Below, piece after piece: positions 33,788-45,500 of a stretch of 64,000 nucleotides of DNA. Position 1 is the stretch's first letter; each line of letters starts with the position of its first letter. The DNA is from Fallopia convolvulus. Taxonomy: Eukaryota; Streptophyta; Magnoliopsida; Caryophyllales; Polygonaceae. A model generated the notes under the pieces. That model worked only from the letters and a program-made list of their open reading frames with translations, was not told the DNA's origin and made no database searches. The stretch is from NCBI GenBank assembly GCA_964016875.1, contig OZ024718.1, forward strand, positions 41,046,406 through 41,110,405, written 5' to 3'. The position numbers and the translations under genes are program-made.

Positions 33788-35480
33788 CTTCGAAGATTTT
33801 TTTCCCCCCTCTTGCTCCGAATCGAAATCTAAAAGACGAGTAAGAGGCAAAAGAGAGAGAACGAGGGTTTAGATACAAGGGGGGCAGGGCCGAAAGGGCA
33901 AGGTAGGAGATAAAAAGGGGAGCTGTTCTCTGTTGAACCTAAAATAAAACAAACAAAAATTATAAAATAAAGGGAAGAAAAATAATTTGAACAAATAATA
34001 TGCCTTTTGGATTCCTAAATCCAGAATAATAATAAAATATGGTAAAACGTAGAAAACTTTCTTCTCTCAGTGGTATGAAGAGACTTCTAGCACATAAAAC
34101 GTAGAAAACTGTTTACTCATGTAGAGACTTCTGAAGTTCTAGAGATCTAGCACATAAAATATTCAAACAAATGGCATGAAGTTCTAGAGTTCTTAACTTC
34201 TTATATGTTTTTTCTGGGTAAAAGAGTTCTGTTGTTAAGTGAAGGGTAGGTTGGGTTGGAACTTAAAATACCAACATTATTTTTAGATTGAATAAATGGC
34301 CCAGCTATGTGTTAATTATCTTATGATGGAATGATTTCTTGCTTGATCGAGTAGTTTTTTCCCTTTATTGAAATGTTTAACTAGGCTTTGTTTATTTATA
34401 TAGTCCCTAAAATGTGAAAATAAAGGAAACAAACCCTAAACTGTTTGTTTGTGATGTAGTATATTGTTAATAAATACCCATAAAAACATTTTAAATTAAT
34501 AAAAATGTGGCGTCAAATCTATACTTGCTTCATAAAATGTAGTACGTGTTGTTTCGAATTATTATTGTTTAACCATAATTAAGAATCAAAACAATAATGT
34601 TGAACAAAAAATAACTTGAGATTTTTTTTATTTTTATCACAAATATCTTCACGCCAAAGGTAGAAGAATACCCTATACTCATGAAATGAATACCGTGGGA
34701 TGCAGAGACCAAAGATAACTTGACAAGAAACCTTTTCTTTTTCTTATATTTTTCAACAATTGCATAAATTTTTATCCTTGTTTCTCACTCGCAATATCAT
34801 GAAAAGAAGATGCATCACGGCTTTTTGAGTATTTACAGTGGGCGGGCGGTTAAATTAGAGTAGTTTTACTGCTAGTTGGAAGATTGGGATACTGCGAGGG
34901 GCTCTCTCACTGGATCTGGTAGTTTGAGAGGCACATGTTCAAACTACCTACCAAAGTACCAACCAAACCAAACCAAACCCGGTACCACCACCTCCCTCTA
35001 CCGTACCTCGAGATATTTATTTAATAGAAAAAGATGTGAGTCTTAGTTTTTATTTTCTTAACTATTGTTTGATTGGAAAATGTGAGAAAAATAAAAATGC
35101 AGAAAAGCTGGTTGTAAAGAGGAAGCGAACATAAGAACACGTGCTAGGTGGTGGTGGGGGAGCATGTGACAATGACATGCAAGGACCAAGCAACGGACGG
35201 GTACGACTAAGCCAATGCCCAGGACCTTCCTTTCGCTTGCGGGGTGAGTGAGACATGTCCACCAAGAAATAAATGTCGCTTCCGTTCTCCCTGTCGTACT
35301 GGTGGGACCCGCCCACACGTTCCCTGTATAGAAAGTAAGTTGAATTCATGGGTCCCAGTCGCCAATTATGTTTATTTTATTCTGAGGATTCTAGAAGCAG
35401 GAGAGGGGCGTTTTGGTCCCAGCCACGCTCTTAGGATTTTCTCCGCGCCTTGTCCTTTTCAATTTGTTTGCCTTGATTTA
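33788..35480. promoter_or_regulatory. Pyruvate kinase 5' leader, promoter and intergenic region
   Basis: 33788-33880 on the minus strand is a leader with CTCTCT-type sequence and an 'aaaccctcg' string resembling a telo-box. Beyond 33940 the DNA is AT-rich without a supported gene. At 34105-34200 'agttctagag' phrases repeat. The 35058-35349 open frames have no recognisable composition. Confidence 0.45.
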
Positions 35481-35489
35481 ACCGGCGTT

Positions 35490-36472
35490 GTTGACCACCA
35501 ATCCGGCCATGGCATCGTCGACGGTGGCCCATCCACTCAAGGGATAGCACTCTTCAAAAGCTTCGCAACAGTGATGGAAATTGATCAACCAATTGGCACG
35601 ATGTATGCAACATCTCCCCCGAATACCACTCTTAATGTGGAATTTCCAGCCTTACCCACTAAGGACTTGCTTAGTGTGGATCACCAAATGACGTCAATTG
35701 ACGCCTCAATCCCAACAAAAAATCACCAAATGACGTCTATTGACGCCTCAATCCCAATAGAAAACCAGATTGTTAGTTCCTTCAAGGATATCTTAGTGGG
35801 AGTTCAGATCCGCAACTAGACAACGCCGCCACCACCAACCTTCTGGCAGGAGCGGCCTGACTTGTATGACATTGATGACGATGAGAGCCCTGAGGAAGTG
35901 GAACCAATTTATCCGGTGGTGACTCTAACTACTGAGGAGAAGCAAAGACTTCATCTCCCTTGGTCCAGGCCCCTAATCATCCATGTGTTTGATAAAGGGC
36001 ATGGTTACTCCTTGAGAAAATGACGAGTGGAATAGAAATGGGAATTAAAGGGTGTTCTAACATTGGTGGATATAGGCAATGATCACTATGTGGCAAAGTT
36101 CACAAATGAGGATGACTATTATCATGTCTTGGCACAAGGACCTTGGATGATATGAATTATCTCACAATTCGTCGTTGGGTCCCGAATTTTGATCCTTTCA
36201 ATAGCAAAGCTAAGGTACTCACTATGTGGATATACATTCTGAGACTTAGCCTTGCGTATTTTCAAGAATATTTACTTCATAAAAATGGTCAGTTAGTTGG
36301 AAAGGTAGTATGTATCAACAAGGCGACGGTGGCCGCAAATAGAGGTCAATTAGTGAGGCTTGTTGTGGAAATTGATCTCGAACAAACACTTTTACCAAGG
36401 TTATGTCTAAGAGGTTGCACTTGGCACATTCAATATGAGGTAAAGGGAATGAAGGTTAAGATTGAAAAGTGA
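35490..36472 (+). pseudogene. LINE ORF1 relic (DUF4283-like), plus strand
   Basis: Broken frames encode, in order, EEKQRLHLPWSRPLIIHVFD, VLTLVDIGNDHYVAKFTNED, HVLAQGPWM, LTIRRWVPNFDPFNSKAKV and a VGKVVCINKATVAANRGQL-type segment ending in RLVVEIDLEQTLLPR. This order of blocks is characteristic of the ORF1 protein of plant L1 LINEs. There are stops at about 35818, 36022 and 36152. The CCHC knuckle and ORF2 are absent. A 48-bp codon-aligned tandem duplication (HQMTSIDASIP twice) lies at about 35682-35760. Confidence 0.72.
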
Positions 36473-38660
36473 TTTGAGCTTGATAAGAAAAAATGCATAA
36501 GACAAGTTTCAAAAGCAATGGAAAATAAGGGTTGTGAATGAAAAGAACAAAAGAAGTGTGTGAAGAAAAAGAAAGAACAGAATGTTGAAATATAGTTGAA
36601 AGGTTTGGGAAGGAAATGTGCTAAAAGGGTTGGCTTGTTGGCGTTGATGAAGATTGATTCCTATTCTCAACCTTAATCTTCTCACCTTAGCCACATTACA
36701 ACCCGATAAAAGACCTCTTGATTTTTGTTGTATTCAATTTCCATAGCAATGGAGATTTAGAACACTGATGCAAGTCTATGGTAGTTTAGTAGTCATGGTA
36801 GAGAATTGATTGAAACATTATAACCTAAACACTTGAGTGAGAGATAAACACATTTACGTAGTAAGGTCTAGAATGGATGCATTGTCTTGGTTTATTTGAT
36901 AATCTAAACATGTGCAATGATTTCAATTGTTGACCTACAAGTTTATTGATTAGTCTTGCAAAATTTGAGGTGGATTTCGCGCCCGCGGTTTACCGACTTG
37001 GACTGTGTTTTGTAGGGGTGTTCAAAAATATCCGATCCGGTCAATCCGATCCGATCCGCAAAAATCCGAATCTGTTGGAAAATTATCCGAATCCGATCCG
37101 ATTCAAGAAAATTAGCCGGATCACCGGATAGGATACGGATCGGGTCGTCAAACCCCCCGGATATCCGAGGGTATAATACTATACATATATATTTTATGCA
37201 ATAATAAAAAGTTTAATAGTTCAAGTAGTTTTATGTGTTTCGACTTCCTAGTACTACCCCCTTTTTGTTTGTTTTATTTATTTATTTTTAATATATTTCA
37301 CCCCACAAATAAAATTAACGATAAATAAAACCTAAATCTATATTTACCACCCCATTTTTATTTTGTTTTAAATTATTTTTTCTCTTTCTTATTTGCGGAT
37401 GATTATTTGGATCATGATTTTTGGGTGAAATTTACAGACTAAATAAATTATTTGGAACTTAAATACTAAATAAATATAAAAATATGAATATTCGGATATT
37501 TTGATATCCGCCACAAATATCTGATCCGATCTATACGGATCGGATATCCGGGTATACCCGGATCGGATACGGATATGGTTTTAGAGAAAATTTTATTGCG
37601 GATATCCGATCCGATTAGCCGGATCGGATCGAATATCCGGTTATGAACACCCCTAGTGTTTTGCCCCATATGTGAGATTTCTATCTTTATATCCGAATTA
37701 TCTTATTTCCTTATTGGGCTTGTACCCCAGAACAAGTTTTCTAGTTTTTAAGGCTTTTTGTTTAGGTTTGTTGAGGGAGTTAGAGGATTTTATCAATTGC
37801 TTATTGCGTGGAAGACAAGCTGAAAGTTCTACTAGTTGGAGATTGAAGACTCTTTAGGGATTTTGAGTTTGATTTGCTGGATCTTAATCAAGTTTGCTTG
37901 TTTATTCAATCTGGTATGTTTATTCTCATTATTGATTTGGTTTCTTCTTTCTCCATGTCTTGCTAAACCCTAAATTCTAAGATTGAGGTGAACCGAACAA
38001 TGGTAGATAGACAAATCTATTAAATTGCACAATTTGATGTTTGAAGCTTTGCTTGATTCAATCCTATATGCTTAATGCCATAGTAACTTGCATGAATTGA
38101 AAGTTGTTAGAGTTTAAGACTGAAGGGTAATAACTTTGATAAGTAGTTAGATAGAGAATTGAAATTGAAAGGTACTTTTTTCTTATTGCAACCCTAGGAT
38201 TTGAAACTGAGATTTCTCTATTATGAAAGTGTCTTGAATTCTCTTGTGGAGCAACAATTGTCATAGAAGCAGATGTTGAGTCAATTTGATCTTAAATTCT
38301 AAGTTTTTAATGGTCTAGAGTTTAATTTGCAAGTAATGAAAGTGGATGTTTAATTGAGTCTAGATATGTTTGCTAACATTCGAAAGAATTTATTGAATAC
38401 ATTAGACAATTTCCTTCAAACAAAGTTGAAATTAAGATTGTGCAATCATCCTTTAAAGTCTACCCAAGCATTGTTGTGGGGATCCTTGATCTTAGAAGCT
38501 TTTCTCCATTGATTTTCTCATATTTGCTTGTGTTGCTCGCTCATAATTAGTTTGATAGCTAAAATCACATCTCAGTATTTTCTTAATTTTATGACTTAGT
38601 CTACTGATTTGACTATAATTGGTACTAATTAGTCTTAGTATTCAACACTTTGGTATTACA
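36473..38660 (+). mobile_element. Old Athila-like LTR element relic (3' non-coding region and LTR-like DNA)
   Basis: 36690-36900 parallels the element A region 6330-6500 ('...gcggtggagaattagaacgttgatgcaag' type order, 'aacacttgagtgagag', 'aaggtctagaatggatg'). 37664-38560 looks like the LTR part of such an element. No coding sequence remains. Boundaries are uncertain and the relic is interrupted by a hAT MITE. Confidence 0.5.
37013..37655. mobile_element. hAT-type MITE with GGATATCCG-rich arms
   Basis: Ends TAGGGGTGTTCA and GAACACCCCTA form inverted repeats and are flanked by a perfect 8-bp duplication GTGTTTTG (37005-37012, 37656-37663). The arms consist of repeated CCGATCCG/CGGATATCCG words and can pair over a long distance. 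Only AT-rich DNA lies between them. Confidence 0.85.
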
Positions 38661-39220
38661 ACCAATCTCGTACGTTTGTGGAGTAGGATTTGGCCTATTA
38701 ACTTCAAAAATTAAAAGTGCTAATTATGGAAACAAACCAAAAATACTTAGAAAATATTAAAGAGCCAAAAGATAGAATAACATCCTCCTAAAAATGGAAT
38801 AGATCTGTTGCGAGCGCACGCTTGCACACCAAGGCAGGCTAGTGCCTTGCGCGGCAAGCCGCGTGCCAAGGTGTTGGGGTAGTTGGTGCCTCACATTGAC
38901 TCGATTACTCGGGGACGTGCGGAGTTTGTGCCTCAAGGACTCGTATCCGAATTTAGAGCTAGCGTAAAGTTTACGCTCCAAGGATCTTGTGTAGGCGTAG
39001 GTGCACCGACACTTGGGGAATCCGATGCGATGGGCTCGCTTCTGGTGATGGTGGAGAGGACTTGAGTTTTGGTGTTTATATCCGATGGATCCAATCAGTT
39101 GATGGAGCGAGTGGCCATTGATTATGTGGCCTTGGCGATGCCTTGGGCTCGGGCTCGTTTCGCTAGTCCATTGAGCTGAAACTCATGGCTTTTTCCTCAT
39201 CTTGATTGGACATGGTTGGA
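38661..39220. other. Repeat debris, no gene
   Basis: Higher-GC DNA with words related to Ty3 LTR or tail sequence. On the minus strand 38880-39220 may be the region after the integrase end described next. Nothing can be supported as a gene. Confidence 0.35.
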
Positions 39221-39224
39221 GGTG

Positions 39225-39390
39225 TGATCACATCCCCCCCCCCAGAGTGTTAAATGTCCTTTTTTCACCGTCATCGAACTCGGGCTCCACATAAGGCATA
39301 AGATCGACCGCATTGAATGTGGGGTGAACATTATAGTCGTCAGGGAGCTTAAGTTGACATGCATTATCACCTATGGCTTCAATGACTCAT
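39225..39390 (-). pseudogene. Ty3 integrase C-terminal fragment, minus strand
   Basis: The minus strand reads IGDNACQLKLPDDYNVHPTF followed by NAVDLMPYVEPEFDD, the same block as DNAYKIDL...FNVVELSPYIEP in element B. It is oriented opposite to the Ty3 RNase H fragment that starts a few bases to the right, so two different elements, or two ends of a rearranged one, meet near 39390-39398. Confidence 0.68.
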
Positions 39391-39607
39391 TGATGTGACA
39401 CTTAATTACCCGACATATGATAAAGAATTATATGCACTAATTCAAGTTTAAAAAACATGGCAACATTATCTTTGGCCAAGAGAGTTCATCATCCACATAG
39501 ACCACACTGCACTAGCATATCTAAGGAGCCAAACAACGCCGAATCGCCGTGATGTGAGATGGGTCCAGTTTATGGAGACGTTCTCATATGTCACCGCTCA
39601 CAAGAAA

Positions 39608-42537
39608 TGTAACATCCCCTTTACTTACACTAGAAGTATTACCGCCAGTAACCCCGATTAGGACTAAACCAGAGTTACCCAAGGCATTAACCTGACAGAA
39701 CTTACTAGAACAAGGTAAATGAAACCATTTAAAACCTAACAAAATTAAGTAAAACTTTACATCGGAAAAGAGAATAAAAGGTCTTATACAAGCCTTAACT
39801 TAAAAAGAATTAGTAAATAAATAGAACAACCTTCTATTTAAACAAAGTCTTTATCAAGTCTTCCTTAAGTTCTTAACTTCTTTCCCACTTTGCTTTGCAG
39901 AAGCCTAACCAAGAACTTCACTCAAGTATAGCCATTGGAAACCTTTCTTCAACTTTTGGAGCTTCAAACCTCTGAATCCGCCTCTTGAATCAACTTCCAA
40001 GAAGAAACTGATGTATCGTAAACCAATGGTGGACACCAGCCGACCATATAAAAGAAAAGAAGATGGATGGGTTAGTCTAATGAAAGACTAAGCAAGCGGA
40101 GAAACTAACTTGGTTCTTATGGTTGTAACTAAACATATTGGCATCCAAATCCGATTAGACTCGGATTATGATCCAACAGTTAGCAGTCTTATAGAGAATA
40201 AGAAGGAGACTCGCATATTCAAGAGATAGGACACCACAACTTGTGGTTCCTTTACGAAATATGAACAATTGTTAGGAACCCATATTAATCACATAACATT
40301 TTGAAAAGCCTCCATCGACTAATCAGATTGACTTAATCAAAGCTTGATTAAGAATCACTCATAACAGGGAGCAAGAATGGTTATCGAATGGACTAACCAT
40401 CTTGGTACATTAATGTGCCTAACACACTTATCTATCATTACTCTCAATCTATGCACTCACACCATTTAATAGTTTTTACATAGTTCGGCCAACAACCGAG
40501 ATCAGAGGGTCTATTTCATCCATGATCATTTATATATATCCTCGGCCAACAACCGAGATTCGGCCAACAACCGAGTTCAGAGGGCCTATTTCATCCATGA
40601 TCATTTATACATGCTCGGCCAACAACCGAGTGTCAATTGCACCTAGCTAGAGTGCACCATTGTCTTCCTTCAACGTGAAGCGTGACATGAGTCATGACTC
40701 CAATATTGGGATACGCTAGCAAGCTACACCCCCCAATACAGATTTTGTTATAAAGAGGTCATTGGAGACTCGGCTCCTACCCCTGGACTACCTATTTTGC
40801 AACAGTGTTTCAGCACAGGACCACTAAAGAGATGTCTTGGAGTCTAAACTCCCATCTCTACCATCTTACTTCACAACAATGTCTCAGCATGAGACAGCTA
40901 ATCATACAACGGTCCTAAATTCAGTTCTAGCGTAAAAACTGAAATAACGACATGGTCGTTATTTCTAACAAAATAACAACCTATCAAACTTTATTCAACA
41001 TACAAATTATTCCCAACATGAGGATTAAATAGAATTCAATTCCTCATTAATAACCATAACGCAAGAGAGAATCGTACACTTGCCTTAGAAGGCGTGCTCA
41101 ACGTCCTTAGCAATTCCAACAGTAATCTTTATCATCCTTCTGCCAAATATAATAAAATGATTTCTCAACAACGAGCTCACGGAAACACTTCTTAGTTGTA
41201 TACTCAAATTCTACAACTTCCTAATCGATAAACGATTTAATTTCTGAATATCGATATATAATAAATCCTTAGTTATCATGCTTTAAGGAGTCATCTTGGC
41301 GGAATTATAACTAATTATCCGCTTCACTTTTGAAACAACTTTCTAAACAAAAAGTGTTCCTCAGTAACAGTTCTTAAAGGTGACCAAATCTCGAATCAAA
41401 TGGATTAACAACGAATCCCGAGTAATTATCTGAAATCCTTTACCTGCCAATCGGTGTCAAAACTTGTATTCGCTATAACTGAAGATCCTGACGTCCGTTT
41501 CTCGAGCGGTTTGAACCTGTGAGACCGTATCAACGTCAAGATTATAAAAACCATAAAGTGAATTAGCAAAGAGGAACCAAAAGGCCCTTACGGTGGCTCC
41601 GCAACCAACCCACTAATTAATTTCGATCGTATATACCTTCACTCGAGCCCATGGCTCGTTTGGCTCGATAGTGGCTCGATCCCCGAGCCCAAGGGTGGTC
41701 GAGTATTGCCCGGCGGCAGCTCTCGCAGTGGGTGGTGGTCGGAAAAGCTGATGGTCGCCGGCGACGACGTTTGGCGAGGCAAAGAAGAGACCGGCGGTGA
41801 ACTTCTTTCTCCCGACTTGTCGTTGTCGTCCCGCCCTGGTTCTCTTACTGGTTCTGGTTTCCTTTTTCAGCAGCAACATAACAATAACAAGGAGGAAGAA
41901 GAAGGTGAGGTGAAGGTGAAGATGGAGGTGGAAGGGGAAGGCGGGGACGAGGAGCAGCCGGCGGTGCACACTGAATTCTTTCTCCCGAGACCGTTCCATC
42001 TTAATCCCCTCTCTTCTGGTTCCCTTTGTCTAAGAGAAGCTGATTCATATGAGAAAAAGTCCAACCTTCTTATCTCTCCCTCGGTTCCTTCCTTAATAAG
42101 CAAAGAAAGTCGGTCCAACGGGATTTCCCGTTTCGGAACGGGACTCGCGTTAAAGCGGTAAAATTATGTACCTCAGGTGGAAAAACTTACTAAATACAAA
42201 ACGTCCCGTAAAATATGTAGACCAATAAAATCAATTTTCCATGATTTTATCACGCTACCTTCAATTTTTAAGGCTTCCGTTTCGTATTTTAAATCCTTTA
42301 CAGTACATAATTAAAAAGACGGCTTATCCAATAAATATTCTTTTTCCACTGAAAAATCCTAGAATTCACACCGATCCATAAAATCATTTCTTTATGATCT
42401 TAGGATATCACCAACAATTTTCTAGGATTTAATTTTCAACAAAAATATTGGATTAAGCGGCTAAACGGACAAAGAGGTTAAAAGGATATCCGAGAAAAAT
42501 TCAAAAAAAAATATCCTTAAAAACCACAGTTATTACA
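39608..42537 (-). repeat. 3' LTR of the LARD-like element (2,930 bp)
   Basis: Ends TGTAACA and TTATTACA. Contains four copies of the small inverted repeat CTCGG-ccaacaa-CCGAG at 40486-40630. The open frames at 41613-42161 occur in both LTRs, lack protein-like conservation and are not called as genes. Confidence 0.85.
40486..40630. repeat. Duplicated 75-bp unit with CGGCCAACAACCGAG motifs
   Basis: Motif copies at 40486, 40543, 40561 and 40616. The other LTR has only two (48512 and 48567), so one unit was gained here or lost there after insertion. Confidence 0.8.
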
Positions 42538-45500
42538 TTAGTACCCCCTTAAAAATGGTTTCGTCCTCGAAACCAATGAGAACTCGGATCTTAAGGAAGG
42601 ATAGCATAAGCACCCACACACAACCACTACAAACCTATACAGAAGTTTGTAGTATCCCCTTAAAAAAACATGTTGTTACTTCTGCACAAAGCACAAAACA
42701 ATCATTGCTTGGTTACCAAACTTCTTCTGTACAACGTTCATTAACTTTGGAAAATGGCTCAGCATTTCCTGTCTAGTTTCTCAAGTCTTTTCTTCACCTC
42801 CATAGATATATTGAACGCATACTATCTTTGAAGAATCACAAGGATGACATTATAGATAGAATGCACTGAAGGTGGCAATGCCAATCGATAAACAAGCTTA
42901 CCAGTTCTTTCCAGTATCTCAAAAGATCCAACATATTAGAACAAAAGCGTCGTTCTTTACAATGAACTTAACATGTTCTCGCTTTAAAACAACACACGAT
43001 TGTTGTTTCTTTTGAGCAGTTAACACCCTTGAACATGTTAGTGCTATATTAGTTGTTGTTTTCTTGGCCAAATCTGGCCCATGAATAACCTTGTCAATAT
43101 TGTCATTCCAACAAATTGACAACCAACACTTCCAGCCTTAAAAGAGTCATTTCTTTATCGTGTGCTCAAAATTCTTGTATGTGAAATCACTCAAACTCAA
43201 GCTAACATTCAGTTCACTCCATAAAGCTTGTTGTCACTCCCTTCAAAACTTTGGCATGAACCATCCATCTCAATCAGAGCTAATAGTCTTTGGAGTTTTA
43301 TGAAAATGAAATACTTCATACATGAACACCTCAGCTAACTTCTATACTCTTTAAGTCATCTTAAATGCATTAAAAAGAACACTCTAGATGAGTTTCTTAA
43401 CAACCTCCATATTGTATTTTTCTTTCATTAAGTCTTAAACAACTAATGACAAGAATCCATTGTAACATCTTCCCACTTCCATTCTGAAACAAGAAGAGAC
43501 TATTACATTTCATCTGGTCTTCTATGCTCAATCAGGACTTCCAAACAAACCAAACACATCAAAACAAACTCGGTGACATTTCGCTTCATGTCAATCCATC
43601 AAAAGTTTTATCTTAAATCCTTATACATTTACTTGTTCCAGGATGAACTAATTAAGCAAATAACTATGCCTCCTTTGAAATAAGCTTTCAAAGCTCATCA
43701 ACAACAGATACACATGAACAGTTTCAAAACCAAGCAATTCATAATCTTGAATAACAAATCCCGGTGTCTTACCTTCTTGATCTTCTCCATTGATCTTAAA
43801 TAATATTACATTCCCATACATCTTTTCCTTGATCTGGTCAACAGATTTTGAATACAATCCTAGGGTATTCACACAACCTTGTTGTCCTCCAAACTAAACC
43901 TTTAGTCCTTCTCAAATTATTTTCTTTACAAGGATTACTTAGAATCCTTACTCAATTTCCTTTCTTGGGATAAAATCTCAGTATTACCTTAACTAAGAAT
44001 ATGAGATTTATCCAAGACACGACAAGATAATAACCTATGTTGTCAATCCATTACATCCTTTTCTCAACCAAAACTCAGCTTGGGCATACTGACATTCAAA
44101 AGTAGTTATCTCTCTCAACTACTTCAAACTACACTCTTATGCATTACTATAGCAACATATTGGACAATAGTACCTTTAGTCCAATAATTTCCAACAAAAT
44201 TGTCTCCATTGACAATTTTCAGTCTTTTTCATCAAAGAACTGTTTAGACTTCACTTAACATTCTGACTTGTTGAGCAAACTAACTCTTAGGATTAAAAAC
44301 ATATCCTCACGTGTCCACTCTCTATATCCAACAACTTATCAGGCTGAGATTGAATATCAATACTAATTTACATATCCAAACTCCAGACCCATTGGAGTTC
44401 TGCTTAAAGTCCTCACTTGACTATCTTATCTCAAAGAGATTTAATTTTTCAAGACAACATGAAAACAAATAACAACTAATGGATAAATTACTAGTACATC
44501 CTTTATTCCAAAGAAAGGATTACTACAATATCATTCCTTAGAAAGGGTTCCATCCCAGGAGTCCATATCAACTTACTTTCAAGGACAATTCCGCTAAAAA
44601 GGCAATGACTTTCTTAGGTCATGACGTCAACCAAGATGAACTACTAACAAACTGCTTAGAGAATTCCAATAATCGTTGACTGAAAACAATCCCAAACTTT
44701 TAGAGAAGTACGGAGTTACTCCATGCTCTTCAGAGACCAACACAGATTTGTAAAGAATCTTACCAAATTTATTTACTTATAATCGAACTGTTTCGGGAAG
44801 TTTGACCATACTCCTCAAATGGTATAGGATACCAAGGATATACTAACTCAAAAGAGTTTTACAAGATACTAGATATAGAAATTGCTATAATGCAAAAGAA
44901 AGCTTGCATCTTTTCATCTCAAACAACTACACTTGAAAAACTCATATAATTGCAAAACTTATATGATTGCCAAATCATACTAGAAACTATTCTTTAAAAC
45001 CCAAGGAATTATGTGATCTTATTCCACCATGTGATCAAGATGGGAAACAAAATTAAACATAATCCTTTACTGCATTTTCATAGGAATAAGACATGTAATC
45101 TTGCCTTACCATGTGATCAAGATGGAAGACAAATTACATTCTTACTCACCACTATGAAAACCGTAACAAACATTTACTCTCAAATCGTTTTAACCACTAA
45201 CATTGCCTTAAAATTTCATATTTGAAATTTTCTCAGAATCAAAGATGAGTCTCAAAGGAGCAAAGACAACTAATTCGTTTCTAGACATATCACTTCCCTT
45301 TTGAAGTATAACACTTCTTTTCTTCTTCAAGGTAGTTCCTGGTGACGTACCTTGACCTTTTCTCACTCCCAATACACTATAATACTTTTCCGTACTCCAT
45401 AATATGAAGTAATCCTCATTTGATACGACTTGGTCAGAACTCATCTTAACTTTACAAGTTCCAATAAAAAAAATTGATTACTTGAATTCATTTACTTGCA

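Noticed and set aside
41613..42161. Open frames of 83-151 codons in the LARD LTR, repeated near 55635-56045
   Set aside because: They lie inside LTR sequence, occur on both strands at once, and show no recognisable domain.
44600..44640. Plus-strand peptide TFLGHDVNQDE resembling the F-L-G-H motif of Ty3 RT
   Set aside because: It is on the wrong strand for the element's primer site and purine tract, and no neighbouring RT motifs appear in any frame.
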